Both the position numbers and the translations under genes were made by a program. From contig NW_021167094.1 in the NCBI RefSeq assembly GCF_003711515.1, positions 186,001-250,000 on the forward strand: a stretch of DNA of 64,000 bases, written 5' to 3'. The DNA comes from Sodiomyces alkalinus F11 (lineage: Eukaryota > Ascomycota > Sordariomycetes > Glomerellales > Plectosphaerellaceae). The notes beneath the pieces are model-generated. The model saw nothing but the letters and a program-made list of their open reading frames with translations. It searched no databases and was not told where the DNA came from. Each line of letters opens with the position of its first letter. Positions within the stretch are counted from its first letter, which is position 1. This document shows, one piece after another, positions 12,316-24,466 of this stretch.

Positions 12316-12739
12316 CTAGTCTTCGCGAGCAGGAGGTGGTCCGGAAGGTTGGAGCATTTTCTGTATGAGTCGCAAATTGGTCAGTATTCGGCGATATGCG
12401 CTTTGACAAGATATTTGCGACGTTTTCGTCGTTTGGAGTCTAGTATAGCGGAGGGGTAGCAAGCATACGCGGATGAGACGAGTTCGGACAATATGAGTAG
12501 GCTCGTTCTCGGCTAGAGAAATGTAGGAGAGCATATGCGGATGGCCTACGAGCGAGGAGTAGGTGTCGCGGTAGATGTTGGTCTTCCACTCCCAGCTCGT
12601 CGTGTCAGGGTGGCCGGTGCCGATGTATTTCGCCTGGAGGCGTTCGAGTTCTTGCTGGGTGCGGAGTTTGTCGGCCTATGCACGAGATGAAGTCGTTAGC
12701 TAAGAATTGTTACAGATGAGATAGAACGATATTTACCAT
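12316..12739 (-). CDS. Splicing factor 3B subunit 5 (SF3b10/Ysf3-like)
   Basis: Small structural subunit of the U2 snRNP SF3b complex, which helps hold the branch-site-binding SF3B1. Exons: 12737-12739 (only the ATG), 12469-12675 and 12316-12360; 84 aa, matching the family length. The reading is M-ADKLRTQQELERLQAKYIG, then TGHPDTTSWEWKTNIYRDTY, SSLVGHPHMLSYISLAENE, and finally KMLQPSGPPPARED. The blocks KYIGTGHxDTT, AENE and KMLQPxGPP are diagnostic. Intron 1 (12676-12736) splits Met from Ala. Intron 2 (12361-12468) has GTATGC, an ACTGAC branch site and CAG. Too short and too interrupted to appear as one long frame. Confidence 0.9.
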
Positions 12740-13234
12740 ATTTCGTTGCTGGTGAAAGGGTGTTCTATAGCCTACTCGTTTGGGAAGTTGAGACGCCAAA
12801 CATGGGCATCTTCAATTCAAATGCTCGCCCATTCAGCAACTTGGGTTATGTCGGCTGTTCCTCGGATGTACATGTATTCGTGGTAAATGTACCTTATCGA
12901 TAACGCAAGATACCCTTAGGTACCTCACCATCCAGACACCAAAATCATGGGTCATCGATTCTCTTGAACCATCCCATTCCTTATACCAACTGGACTTCTG
13001 TGGATACTCCTTCGACGACGACTTCTCGCGAACCGAACCGAATTCCCACCTCTTCCAACATCGATATCTGAAGACATCACTCACGGCGCTTTTTGTGACT
13101 GGACTGGCTTATGCTTTCGTTATTGGGGCCTTGTCGCCTCGTATCTCTGTTGGAGCTTTCTCAAATCCTTTCCAAGGCAACCGCGAACTCCCATTAATGG
13201 CAATAACGCCCTCCTACTGCATCGTTTTCACAGG
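12740..13234. promoter_or_regulatory. Divergent upstream region between SF3b5 and the MYND-like gene
   Basis: About 500 bp between divergent starts. It contains CTTAGGTACC-type sequence near 12915. The 3' end (TGCATCGTTTTCACAG just before the ATG at 13235) looks like a 3' splice site, suggesting a leader intron in the plus-strand gene. Small ORFs here are not recognisable. Confidence 0.4.
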
Positions 13235-14744
13235 ATGGTGGAGAGTTGGGCCCAGCTGCAAAGACATCGCGCCGGTCGACTAAAGACACGCGACTCGGTC
13301 GAGACCGTTCAAAAGGCATGGGCGCAAGCGCACGAGATCAAGGCTGATGAGCGGGCGGATTGGGCACGATACAATGACACATACGATGAGGTGGTCGATG
13401 TACTAAGGAGACGATACAAGGATCCGCATACAGACGAGTGGTTCGCCGGAAACGCTGGTTTCCAGGAGGACCTTGACAGCCTCTTCACCAAGCTCAAGGC
13501 GCGCGAAGCAGATCTAGCAGAGATCGAGACACGAATCACCGATGAGAAGGAGAAATGGTATCGCCGCGCCCTGCGCGCTTCGTTACTCTGGGGTTTGGCA
13601 GAGAGATCGATAGGCAGGTCGGCCCTCACCGCCATTCTGGATGATAGCGAGAAACCATGGGACGACGTTTCGCAAGCTGTACGGGGCGCACTCCCCACGG
13701 TTGACGAAGCTGCGCCGACGGCAGACGATGTGCTTGCTAAGCTTGAGGGGTTAGGCCGGGAGGAGGACCGGGAGCAGCGGGGCGAGGTGCTCGCGGAGCT
13801 CTTCCTGCGCGACGCCACTAAAAGCAACGTCGACGGTGACGACCATAACCATGGAATACCAGCATCATGCATCCCGGCCGCCGAGGCATTGCGACATGGC
13901 GCGGCGCTGGATAACGTGATGGCGGATCTCGAGGCGAAGCGATCGGAGGCGGCAGGGAGGAAATCGGTGGCGGAGAAGCACCGACGGAAGCTCGCGGAGC
14001 TGCGGCGGGCGCAGGCAGCGCATTTGCAGGCTAAGAGCCTCAAGGCGCAGAAGCGGGAGCGCAAGCAGAAGGCGCCGCAGGTGGAGGATGCGGTGTACGA
14101 GAGCGTGCCGGAGGGGGTCTCGCTGGAAGATGTGCGGGCGTGCGCTCTGTGTCAGGTGTTTGCGGGCCTTGGGGTCGGTAAGGGGCGGAAAGTGTACGAG
14201 TCGGGGGCGGATTGCGAGACACAGCATGTGAGTTTACTTTTTCTTTTCTCTCCCCCTTTCTCTCTTTCTCCCCCCTCTCCTGGCGCAGTCTTTCCTTCGA
14301 GGTGGCTTGGTCAAAACATCATCGAAAATAGGACTAATGGAGTATACATAGGAGGAACACGTTCGCATGGACCACAGCTGTGCGGCGGGGCGAGAGTGCG
14401 TACAGTTGTCGGATGAAGACGTGGACATGATGGGCAGCGAGAACAGCGGAGTGGTGATATGTCGAGAGTGCGCCGAGGACCTAGACCGGGCGACGACATA
14501 TTGCTCAGGGCGGTGCGCTCGCAGGGACTTCCAGAGGCATCGAGAGGATGTGCATGTTCCAGGGCGGAGGAAGCTGAGCAAGAGAGAAGTCGAGGTGGAC
14601 ACTAAAGACCTTGTGTTCGAAGACGAGGAGAAGACCAGGTACCACGTGGAGGACGTGAGCAAGTATGTGTGGAAGCTGGATGCGGCATTGGAGCGGTTTT
14701 TTACGAGCAGGAACCCAAATGCGCAAATTTTGTCTACGGCATGA
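13235..14744 (+). CDS. Hypothetical protein with coiled-coil core and C-terminal MYND-like zinc module
   Basis: Exons 13235-14227 and 14352-14744, with GTGAGT..TAG, in frame; 461 aa. The first 300 residues are highly charged and helical, with Lys/Arg/Glu/Ala-rich stretches (AEKHRRKLAELRRAQAAHLQ) predicted as coiled coil. A Cys/His cluster follows: CALC at about 303-306, Cys327 and Cys341, then CREC at 368-371, CSGRC at 382-386 and HREDVH at 394-399. The spacing of the last six resembles a MYND or related treble-clef finger used for protein contacts, so a scaffold or chromatin role is possible but is inference. The start may be extended by an upstream exon, because an AG acceptor-like site sits directly before the ATG. 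Family not named with confidence. Confidence 0.7.
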
Positions 14745-15553
14745 TGATTGTATGATAAGACAGACACAGGGGGTTCTTACATGTAAGGTACCTTACCTTT
14801 ACCTTATATTCAGCCATACGGTATGTACCTGGGTGTAAGCTTGCTTTACGAAGGGAGACGGATATCTCGGCGGATACCTATGCTAAATACGTGGTCTAAT
14901 GAGCCTTTGCACTTCTTTCCCTTCTTCTATACTACTCCGTAGGTACCTTATGGTAGGAGTAGTCCTATGGTCGAGTACGCCTTCCCATGTCTGTCCATTA
15001 TTCGACCTCGTTAAACCAATAGGGCCGTTTGTTACCGGAAGCACTTGCCTACAATGGGGAAACATACCCAGGGCAATGGCAAGAACAACCTACCGGTTCT
15101 AAGTTCTAACCTCACAGCCGCAGTTCGCGAACCCTTCTACCTCCTCCATCATATAAATCAGGAGCAGGAGCAACCCCCGACCTTCATGCCAACCCCGGCA
15201 CCGGCGCGGGGTCCCTCGCTGCGGCTCCACAGGAGGTACCCACTTTGGTATTAGCTCCGAAGTGCATCGGTGCTTTTACGGAGTGGAACGAACGCTAAAC
15301 CGTTCTCTTTTTCCCACCGCATCTAGGCTCACACATGTCGCAAGAACGCCTCTTTCCCATGTCTCTATGCTGTATTCCACCCTTTTCCCCTGCAGACATG
15401 CTTCAGAACTCTCTAAAGTGACTGTTACAATCGATCTATACGTGTAAATTCGTACTGACGGAGCTGACGCCAACCCACCCAACGTTCGATACGGCATAAA
15501 ACCAGCTCGTAGTTCAACGGCGCGTCGACTTCTTCACCTCCACCTCTTCCAAA
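14745..15553. other. Intergenic region and promoter of the Zn2Cys6 gene
   Basis: 800 bp. It has GGTACCTTACCTTTACCTTA near 14788-14807 and ACTCCGTAGGTACC near 14935-14948, both of the window's recurrent palindrome types. A TATA-like CATAAAACC lies at about 15495, some 60 bp upstream of the Zn2Cys6 start codon. No gene is supported. Confidence 0.5.
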
Positions 15554-18327
15554 ATGGACTTGGCCCAGGGAGCAGGCGTCTCGACGGCCACCACCAGCAA
15601 CAGCAACGGCAGCTATAATGGCACCACCGCCGCCAGCTCGGACACTGTCGCCCCGAGGTCAAAGGTCAACAGTGCCTGCGAGGCCTGTAGACTTGCCAAG
15701 GTCAAGTGCCAGCCCAGTGATCGAAGCGGCGTCTGTCGAAGGTGAGTGAGCCTTCGCATATTCGGAGCGGAGTCCCCGTCCCCACGGCCCCGTCCCATCT
15801 GCATCCGGACTGCTTCTAAACTACCCTTGGCCTGTCTCTAGGTGTCTCGAGTTCAGGCGCGAGTGTGTTTTCCGCACCGGTCCTCGAACACGCCGTCCTC
15901 GCCAGTCGAGACTGTAAGTCCTCCCCCTCTCTGCCCTTTCTTTCCAACCGGCCTCAGTTTGGGACTTTTAGACGAGGTGATGGTGACAAAATTACTCACT
16001 GGCCCCAGGAATCACACAGCTCCCCGTCGTCCTCCCCCTGCGGGGCCCTCCCAGACATTCAGTATCAACTTTGACATGCCCGCTCCGGACAACGCTTGTC
16101 CTGCCGCACTGGAGTCCCTCGCCCATCGCCACGCCTCTTACATCGACAGTCTTCTTCCCCCCGATGATACTCACATTCACACCCCCATGTTCGACGACCT
16201 CATGTTCAACGCCCTTCACTCATTCCATCACCCCGGAGGCTTCGCCCCGAGCCCTCCCCGTTCTCATACATCGTCCTCCCACTCTAATGACCGTCCTCCA
16301 TCAAATACAAACTCTGATTATCACTCGCATGCTCACTTGTCTCCTTCTGGCACATCCTCGTCCTCTTCCAGAGATGCTGCGGCCGGCACCCCTGGGCCAT
16401 CCTTGGGGAACAGCACCGCCGTCCCTTCCACCGTCTCCATCTCGTCCATTGGCCTCAAGCCACAGTTCAACCTGGACTCGGCGTCCCGCCTCCTCGACTG
16501 CTTCAGACAGATGGTCCCTCATTTTCCCTGTATTGTTCTCCCACCAGGCGCCACCGTCCAGTCCCTGGCCAAGTCTCGCCCGTTCGTTCTGCTCGCCATT
16601 CTGTCCGTGGCTTCGGGCGCCGGCTCCCTCCAGGGACACACGCTGTACGACGATGAATTCCGCAAGATTCTCGGTCTTAAGTTCGTTGCGTGCGGTGAGC
16701 GCTCCGTCGAATTGCTTCAAGGCCTCCTCATTTACTGCGCTTGGTGAGAGTTAGACCCTACCTGATCATGAACAAAGCAATAATTAAGCTGAGCATGTGC
16801 TGACAACCTTTTCCTTCCCATCTCTCCACCGACCAGGTATCCCTTCCATCTAAGGCCCAAGAACAAACAGGCCTTTCAGTATGTCCGAATGGCCGCCGAA
16901 ATAGCACACGATCTAGACCTCGTCCAGCCGCCAGCCGAGACCATCGTCACCGCAGACTCCCCCGTTACCCCTGAGCAGATCGACGGCATGCGCACCTACC
17001 TATCCTGCTACTATCTTGTGTCATCGTGCGTTCCGCTGCCTTCCTGGTGCTCTCCGCCATAGAAATGTACTGACGGCGGCATAATCGCAAGTTTTGTTGC
17101 TACTTGGGCCAAGTTCTCTGCCCTTGGCCTCGAGTATACGCAATGGACTTCCATCTGCTGCGGCGTACTGGAGCGCCGCTCTGATGTCGAGGGAGACTCC
17201 ACGTTAAGCTGGCTCGTTCGCTGTGCCCATATCATTGAGGAGACGTGCAAGCTTGACCGTCCCGGTCCTGACGTTGATGATAAGAAATCCCGCTTCATGC
17301 TGCTAGGTCTTGAATCCCAGTTCCGCGAATGGTGCAGCAGGATTCCTTCGACTTCCATGCCAAGTGGATGTATGTACTCAAAGACCGACCTCCTCCAAAT
17401 CGGACGAAGGGCTATTGGACCGAATTGTGAAGCCTCTCCTATTCTCTGAGAATAGCGGTGCTGACTTGACAATGTGCTAAAGCTGCCCTCCATATCATGA
17501 CAGGTTTCACCGAACTATACCTTTACGCCTCTCCCCTTCTCCGCTTGGGCAAGCCAAAGAAGGCTCAGCCCGGCCTATGCGGTGCACCACTGGAAATCGA
17601 TCCTGATCGCCTCTTCCATGCGCTTCCGATTCTCCGCCGCCTCCTCGACGCATTCGCCGCTCTGCCGTCCTCTGCCTTGATCCCCCTGACATCGATTGAC
17701 TGGGGGAAGTTTGTCCAGGTGACAATACTGGGCCTTCGTCTGTCAATGCCCCTTCCCGGGTGCCCTGCCTGGGACGACGCTTTCGCGCGGCAGCAGCTCC
17801 GGTTCGGCGTCTTCTTGGGGCGTTTTAGCCAGGGGGATGGACGCGAGACGAAGGGCTTGATGCCTCCAGGCGTAGCGACAACCGGTACGAACGTGGTTGC
17901 CGCCAGTCGTATCGTTTTTGGCGTGGTGCGGCAGAAGTACGAGGGCAGATTGGCGAAGCTTGGGCAAAATAAGCCGGCGCCGAAATCCGCGCTCGATGTG
18001 CAGAGTCAGCCACAACCCGATACCTCATCGGCAGCTCAGGATCTAGCTATGACGATCCCAACAGCAACGAGACTCCGCGGGTGTCCGATGTTGGATGGCA
18101 GCCTCGACGGGTACATACCGATGTGGGACCAGGACCTTGAGGCACCGCCGATGCTGTCGGGACTCCTGAGCTGGGAAAACCTTGAGGGAGGTCTTGATGC
18201 AGGTGGCTTGTCCGGCATGGACGCTGGGGACACCCTGCTTCAAGATATGTGGACAACCACCGGGTGGCCACAAGGAGAAGAAATGAGTTCTAGACCTTCG
18301 GATCCAAGAGACCCGGATAGGATATGA
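15554..18327 (+). CDS. Zn(II)2Cys6 fungal transcription factor
   Basis: Nuclear binuclear-zinc-cluster regulator. Exons: 15554-15741, 15842-15913, 16009-16743, 16837-17025, 17092-17369, 17483-18327; 768 aa, all junctions in phase. The zinc cluster lies at residues 42-71, CEACRLAKVKC followed by QPSDRSGV and CRRCLEFRREC (Cys 42, 45, 52, 61, 64, 71), and is split by intron 1. A basic linker TGPRTRRPRQSR follows, then a Ser/His/Pro-rich region, then a fungal TF middle homology region (LDCFRQMVPHFPCIVLPPG, LLIYCAWYPFHLRPKNKQAF, LSCYYLVSSFVATWAKFS). The C-terminus is acidic with Leu/Trp, as in activation domains. Target genes cannot be inferred; no pathway genes adjoin it. The acceptors of introns 2 and 5 are the least certain. 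Confidence 0.85.
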
Positions 18328-19350
18328 TCTAGTCATGGTTCTAGGTTAAACCCGGTGTACACTTGACATATAAGAACGGACCGGATGAGCCATGTTGGGA
18401 TAATGTTGGGCTTCATTTGGTCGGTGAATAACAGATGGGAGTTCACGGCTGGGCTACATGCATGCCTCCGGCTCTGGCTATACGGATCTTGGAGGCATCT
18501 GAACATGCCGGACTCCGCACGACAGCAGACCTGCACAGGACAGCTGCCGATGAAATAAATGAGAGTTTCTTCCTAGACCAAGCACCTGGGGGGTTTTTTC
18601 TTCTTCTTTTCTTTTCTCCGATCAATGTCCGCGAGTGTCAGGGAAGAAGGTCTGGCAATTTGGGGCTGACCTTTTCATCCTGACATTTCCGACTCCCCCC
18701 TCGGAACTTAGACCGTCGGTTCCAAGGGAGGTTCAGATCGTGATAAAGGGAACGAAACCATAATACTTCGTAGCATGCTTCTTGTTTTTCATTATGATTC
18801 AAGTGCCATCCTAGACGAATTCCACTTTCGCACGACCGAAGAGGTCTGCGAAATATTGAATGATCTGCCCCACTCATTTATCATATATCATGAACTCCAC
18901 GTCTCAAGACATATCCCGAAATTCCAAATCACTCGCATCGGACCCATTCGGGCCATGCATGTAATACCTGTGATATTCGCTAGAGATAAAAACGGATACA
19001 TACCTCGTCCAGGTACTGGATCCGAGTTCCCGCTCGGCCGACGGATAGCCTTCGTGGCTCTTCAACATGGCTCAGGGGAAAGGCAAGGTTCATCGCCGAT
19101 CCCAATCAACCCCTGGTCTCCCCGATCCAAGGCAACGACCAACGACGAGTCAAAGCGGCATGACGAATGTAGGAGAGAGGTCAACATGACGAAAGAAAAC
19201 CAGAAGCCAGCAGGTCTCGTGACCGAAGGTGTGGTAACACGGATCAGCATCGGAAGAGTAGAAGAATGGGAGCACAGGAAGGGGGGCGGAAGGGGGGTGG
19301 GGTGAGACGCGGGACGGAGCGTGTGTGCGTGAGTGTGCGAGAGAGGGGCG

Positions 19351-19364
19351 TGTGTGTGTGTGTG
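19351..19364. repeat. TG dinucleotide repeat
   Basis: Seven TG units, preceded by a degenerate GT-rich stretch from 19320. Non-coding. Confidence 0.85.
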
Positions 19365-19836
19365 TTATCCGAGCCTCGCCGTATTTGTACGAAGTAGCGT
19401 AAGGTAGGTATAGTATCCGTGGACAAAGTCAGTATTCTCTGCATCACGAGGTGTTTGGGACCTGGTCGGTATCCGTATGACTGCTGAGTACAGAGAAATT
19501 AGTTGGCACTCACTATGATACTGTGTGACAAGACAATAAAACTGTGAGACTTTACTGTGTCCCGACATGGCCCCACCAGTCCCAACCCCAAGCGCCGCTC
19601 CCTCACCGGTGTCTCCACCACGGTGAGGCCCGGCCCACTCGAGCTTGCATACGCCTCTGCATCTGGTACCACCCACACTCCCCCCCACTCACATCTTGAA
19701 GACCTGTAACAAAAATTTCATTTCCATCGACAAACCACAAGTCTTTCCGGTTCTCATCTGGTCTCCATCTCCCTATATCGGGTCCTGATATCGCCTCCAC
19801 TTATGCCTGTCATGAACTTGGCAGAAGTGGAAAGCA

Positions 19837-19866
19837 AGACAGAGACAGAGACAGAGACAGAGACAG
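19837..19866. repeat. Hexanucleotide GACAGA tandem repeat
   Basis: Five near-perfect tandem units of AGACAG. Located in non-coding DNA. Confidence 0.9.
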
Positions 19867-20769
19867 GGAGTTTGTCCCCATAAATCACTGACATGCAGCC
19901 TGACCAAGAGGTTCGTTTTACTCGGCCACTCTCGTCATCTCCTGCCGCCGCATCGCGTATCGACGGCGCACGTCTGTCATCTTTAAGAGTGGACCTTCTA
20001 CTCCTGTTCCCTGTTAATTACCTGTCACCTCACCCCACTTCTAACTGCATGTATGTACCAACACACGAAGCAGAAGTTCTAGACCGCCCATTGTCAAATG
20101 CTGAACGGACTTCGCGCACATTCTGTATAAAAAAAAAATTCGGTCTCCTGAAGAGACCCTGAATTATGACCCCACACTGTACTCCTTGTGGCACCCCGCC
20201 TCCAAAAAATGCCCCTCTCTGTTGGTTCGCTCGTCTCGCCAGCCTTACCCGCCGAAGTGATATTTCGTACGAAGTACATCGCCTCGCGCTCTTGGCTTGC
20301 CTCGTTCCCATCGGGTCATCCCGTACCCGCAAACTCACCGAAGTTAAGCTTATCCCATGACCTCCTTTTCTTTTTCTTTTTTCGAGACAGTTTTCCAAGG
20401 TGGTGTGCTTATGTTATGGGTCGGTGCCATCAAGGATTTGGCTCACAAGTGACCGGGACAAAACTTTCAAGCTAAGGTACATACCAAGTGAACGAAAGAG
20501 GTCGCCGGGCGGGAAAGCCAAATCCACTTAGGCGGTAGAGGAACGGACAAGTCTCGGCTGCGCTTCGGCGACATAAGCACGACATGGCAATTCACAGACC
20601 GAGTCCGTGTTGTTATATAGTCTGTATCTGTAAGCTCCTCGCCGGCCTAAACCTCCCAGCCTTAAGGTGCCGCCTCGGCACAGCAGCAACAGGCCCGAGT
20701 TCCCTGGGACGAGACGAAGGGTCTCGACCGGCAGGGATTATATGACTAAGGAGAGAACACCGTGAGTTG

Positions 20770-20791
20770 CCCCCCCGCGCCAGGGGGGGGG
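20770..20791. repeat. C-run / G-run inverted repeat
   Basis: Seven C, a six-base GCGCCA spacer, then nine G. This could fold as a GC hairpin. It lies in a non-coding region with no nearby stop codon that it could serve. Confidence 0.7.
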
Positions 20792-22795
20792 CGAGGCATG
20801 GGGTCGAGAAGGACTGAAGGTAGGCATCCTGGTTCGCCGTCAGAGCCTACAGATTCTACATCCCTCTATTTCGCCTCGGGTGCTCTTCGCTCGCAGTGCA
20901 TAAAGGAGTGGTCCATGCCAACCAACATGCCAACAACCTAACAACTCCGCCAACCAAAGCTCCTGCTGCGCGTCCACCTCCTAAGGCAAAGGAGAAACCC
21001 AGGCTACAAGGCAAGAGGTCGGCCGGTCAACCAGCCACACAACATGCGCCATGGACGGGGTATTTACTTTGTATGCCTTCGAGCCGAGAAATGTCTGGGT
21101 GACCTGTCCATCCCTCCCACCCCCTTCTCTCGAGTCTGCCCATTTTCACCCGCTGTCACTTGAGGAATACACCCCTCGGCACAGGGTGTTTAGTCTTGTG
21201 CGTTTTCGACAACGGAACACTTGGAAAGACAAGATCCAAACAAGAATATATTACTCATCATACCCGCTGTATTATTCCCGACGGCTTGTTTGCCCTTATA
21301 TGCCCATCCGAGGCACCATGCGCCATGAAACATGATCCCTGTGAAGGGACGGGATAAGAAACCTGAATCGCGCTCAAATGACAAGTAAACGATGACAAGG
21401 AATGTGACTCCTGTCAAGCCAAAGAAACGAGGAGAGTCGATGATGAGGAAACAGTAGCACCAGTGCTATGGCCCATACATAGTCTTACTCCCCTCCTCGT
21501 CCTTCTTTCCGGCCTCCCCTTGTTTTGTCTTGAACGAATGCGCCCATTCCCGTCATCTATGCCGAAGAAGAAAAAGAGAGAGATAAGAGAAAATGAAAAT
21601 AAAAGAAGGAAAGAAGCAAAAGCGCGCCAACCCTTCTCTTCTCCTCTTTTCCCATGCATGCACCATGCTCAACCGAATGACAATGCCGCGTGATTCCCAG
21701 TCCCAAGAGAATGGAAGAGGTAGAAGAAGGGTTCTTAGAAGATGCGGGTGATGCTTCGTGTCCGTCTCCCCCTTACTCCGTAACAACAATCCGACCAGTT
21801 TTGCCTTGGTCAGTAGCCGACACCCGAAATTCCCGGCCACGTCGTCTCCCGGGTGTTCTAGGACCTCGTTCAGACCGAACAGTTGTTTTGAATGATCCGC
21901 GACGCTTCTTCATGTAGCTTTTGGCCGTTATGGCATCCGTACTCTTCCGTGCTTTTCGACAAAGTTTTTTTTCTCGTTTTTTTTTTCTCGTTTTGGTTTG
22001 GTTTGTTTTCCCTTTTCGAACCAGAATTTGTGACAGGGGCGATCGGTATCCGATCACCTCAAGAGGATAGAATCGCTTTCGTGCCATGTCGCATTAGCTG
22101 CTTTGACGTCGTCGTGGACCCCTTCTCGGCGCTTTCCCAAGGCAGTTAAAGGAATGATAGAACGCCGTCCGCAAAGAAAAGAAGAAAAAAAAGCAAGGAA
22201 TCGCTTATCCCGTATCTCCCTGGCTATGAGGTTCGCCCCGTGTTTAATCTTTCCGTTGAATGTGTGTCGCCTTTCCCATGCCCCTAGCTTCAATACCATG
22301 CCTTCCAGAATAAATTGCAGCTCCTGCGCCAAAAGGTGGGGGCGAAATACGACAAAGAAAACAAAGAAAGAAAGACAGCCAAGACGAAAACCAACTGCCT
22401 CGATGAAACCTGAACGCCGGCCAAGTATCATCAAACATAGTCGTCCGAATCGCATCCATCGCCAAAGCTGGCCGCTGCTCAGCATGGGCAGTGCCGAATT
22501 CGTAACGGCAGTTGAACCACGGCCGAATGAGAGACGCCAACCAACTACTAAGCTTGGTCAAGGCCGGCAGCTAGTTGCCGATGAAAAATGCACATGTGAT
22601 CTGATGCATCGACAAATTTCGGAGGCTTTCTGGATAGTCCCGAGGTGCCGTTCCTGTTGAAATGACAGGTGGGAGGGGAAGAAAGGAAAACAAAAAGAAA
22701 ACATAAACCACAAAAGCCCAAAAACCCAAAAACCCACGAAATGACAACGCTCACTCAATGACCTGGAGATTTCTGGCGATTGGTATCGGGATCAG

Positions 22796-24466
22796 TTATC
22801 GGCCCATCATGTGCGACGGTATGAAAATGTAAGAATTTTGGCCGTTCACGCCTGAGTTCGGCCCCCCGAGTGTCATGGGTCCATTGTCGTACGCAGCCCA
22901 GGCAGGGCTGGGACCGCCAGCGGCTGGGAAGCCAGCAGGGGTACCTGCCTGACTGGTAGATGGCCCACCACCATACCGGCCGTGACCTAGCCCAGGAGGG
23001 GCAGCAAGACCAGGAGGGGGTCCGTTGGTGGCCATGAAGCCGCCCGATGGTCCAGGCATCATGCCGGTCATGGAGTGCCCCGCCCCTTGCCCCGTGTTCT
23101 GGCCCGATCGCACGCCCAACGGGTTCTTGGAGAAGCTGAGACGAATTCCTCCCTTCGCCGTGCTGTTATGGAGGGGGCGGCCATATAATTCAGTCAGCGC
23201 CTTGCTGGCACACGCGATGTCCTCGAACTCCACGAAGCACATAGGACCGTTGTGCTTCGTCCTGAAGCAAAGCCGTTTATAGCCTCGCTGTTTCGAAAAC
23301 ATGGCCTTGAGCTCCTCCTCCGACGTGTTAATGGGCAGGTTTCCGACATAGAGAGTGTTGCAGGGAGGGTTCCGGTCTGCCGGGTTGATGGCGGGCAAGG
23401 GGGGGTGACCACTATGATGAGGGCTGCCCATGGCGAAAGGCGCTCCGTGACCCCCACCGCCATGAGTGGCGGTGGGCGACATGGCAGAACGGTGACCGGG
23501 AGGTAAAACATTGTGGTGGCCGTACGGTGGCAGGGAAGACGGGCCGGGGCTGGGGCCGGGGCCGAGATTGGTGTTCAGTGACAAGCTGGCCAACTGGGAA
23601 ATGGGCAACTGAGGAGCTGTGGCTCGTCTCTGAGAAGTGGACGCGCCGTTCTCTGCGTATGCGACGGGATCCTTCAGGAGCTCGCGCGTTTCGTCATCGT
23701 CCACCGAGTCGTGCGTGATCAGCGACTTTCCCGAGATGCGTGGGAGGTCGTTAAGGTGATTTCCGATGGGAGAGTGCGGGGAAAACAAGTCCCGATACCG
23801 TCCGCTATTCTCCGGGCTGGGTAGTTCGTTGTTGAGCGCGAAGCTGTTGACCATGTGCGGCGAGAGGCTTCCCATCCCTGAAAAGGCTCCGCTGAAGTGA
23901 GCACCACGTCGCGAAGCCGGCGCGGACGACCCTGTCGAGGAAGAGTCGGCGCTTGCTGTACCAATTTGCGCCTCGCTCGCGTAGTTCCTCGAGGCACCCG
24001 CCAAGTCAACGATATCCACAAGCATGTTCTGCTTTCCGTCAAGCCTATTCTTCGCCTCCATGGCACCGGCAGCTGATCGGAACTCAACCTTGGCGGAACC
24101 GTACTGTTCTCCGGGGGTTTCCGGTAAAACCTCCATGTCCACTATCTCGTCCGACCAGAGCACGAGCAGGTGGAGTTGTTCTAGCGTTATCCCTTTGGGA
24201 AGCTGGCAAATGATCACAGTGGTAGGAGACTCTGTTGGGAGGGCCTGCAGCACCTCGCGATCAAGGGACTGGGTTGGGGGATTCGACAAGGTATAGGGAC
24301 GCTGGAGCGCGTTTGGTCGCAAACGACCCGACAGGTGCGGGTATCCCGCTGCGGCCATCGTCATGGCTGGAGTGGCCATCGAGGACAAGGAAGTCGAAGT
24401 GGGCGCCGATGTTGGCGCTTCCGTGGTCGTTGTTGGGGGGGGAGGGCTCGTGCGATTCGGGTTCAT
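22796..24466 (-). CDS. Whi3/Scw1-type RNA-binding protein
   Basis: Single-exon gene, 556 aa from the Met at 24466 ([18 protein letters not shown]). An in-frame Met at 24523 would add 19 residues. Family members (yeast Whi3, fission yeast Scw1) bind mRNAs and control cell size and wall integrity in cytoplasmic RNPs. A degenerate RRM-like fold is visible at about 82-146 ([41 protein letters not shown]). A clear C-terminal RRM lies at about 370-448, with RNP2 TLYVGNLP and an RNP1-like MCFVEFED, ending in [11 protein letters not shown]. The flanks are disordered, rich in Ser, Gly and Pro, with a Gly/Pro/Met-rich tail. This two-part order fits the family. Which of the fungal orthologue names applies is not settled here. 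Confidence 0.88.
   Translation of the reverse strand: MNPNRTSPPPPTTTTEAPTSAPTSTSLSSMATPAMTMAAAGYPHLSGRLRPNALQRPYTLSNPPTQSLDREVLQALPTESPTTVIICQLPKGITLEQLHLLVLWSDEIVDMEVLPETPGEQYGSAKVEFRSAAGAMEAKNRLDGKQNMLVDIVDLAGASRNYASEAQIGTASADSSSTGSSAPASRRGAHFSGAFSGMGSLSPHMVNSFALNNELPSPENSGRYRDLFSPHSPIGNHLNDLPRISGKSLITHDSVDDDETRELLKDPVAYAENGASTSQRRATAPQLPISQLASLSLNTNLGPGPSPGPSSLPPYGHHNVLPPGHRSAMSPTATHGGGGHGAPFAMGSPHHSGHPPLPAINPADRNPPCNTLYVGNLPINTSEEELKAMFSKQRGYKRLCFRTKHNGPMCFVEFEDIACASKALTELYGRPLHNSTAKGGIRLSFSKNPLGVRSGQNTGQGAGHSMTGMMPGPSGGFMATNGPPPGLAAPPGLGHGRYGGGPSTSQAGTPAGFPAAGGPSPAWAAYDNGPMTLGGPNSGVNGQNSYIFIPSHMMGR

Larger units (their letters stand above)
18328..22795. other. Gene-poor region with simple repeats
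   Basis: 4.5 kb without a supportable gene. It contains a TG repeat (19351-19364), a GACAGA tandem (19837-19866), a C7/G9 inverted run (20770-20791) and TACGAAGTA words at about 19386 and 20268. There are also CT- and T-rich tracts at 20363-20383 and 21965-22015. The last kilobase probably includes the 3' UTR of the Whi3-like gene; the AG-rich plus strand at 22671-22740 is CT-rich on that gene's strand. Longest ORFs (18775-19305, 22103-22660) have no recognisable features. Confidence 0.55.

Noticed and set aside
18775..19305. 176-aa plus-strand ORF downstream of the Zn2Cys6 gene
   Set aside because: No recognisable domain or splice context, and its C-terminus runs into GT-rich simple sequence.
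22103..22660. 185-aa basic plus-strand ORF
   Set aside because: Lys/Arg-rich composition from an A/G-rich stretch next to the Whi3-like gene's 3' end. No motif, and probably antisense to a 3' UTR.
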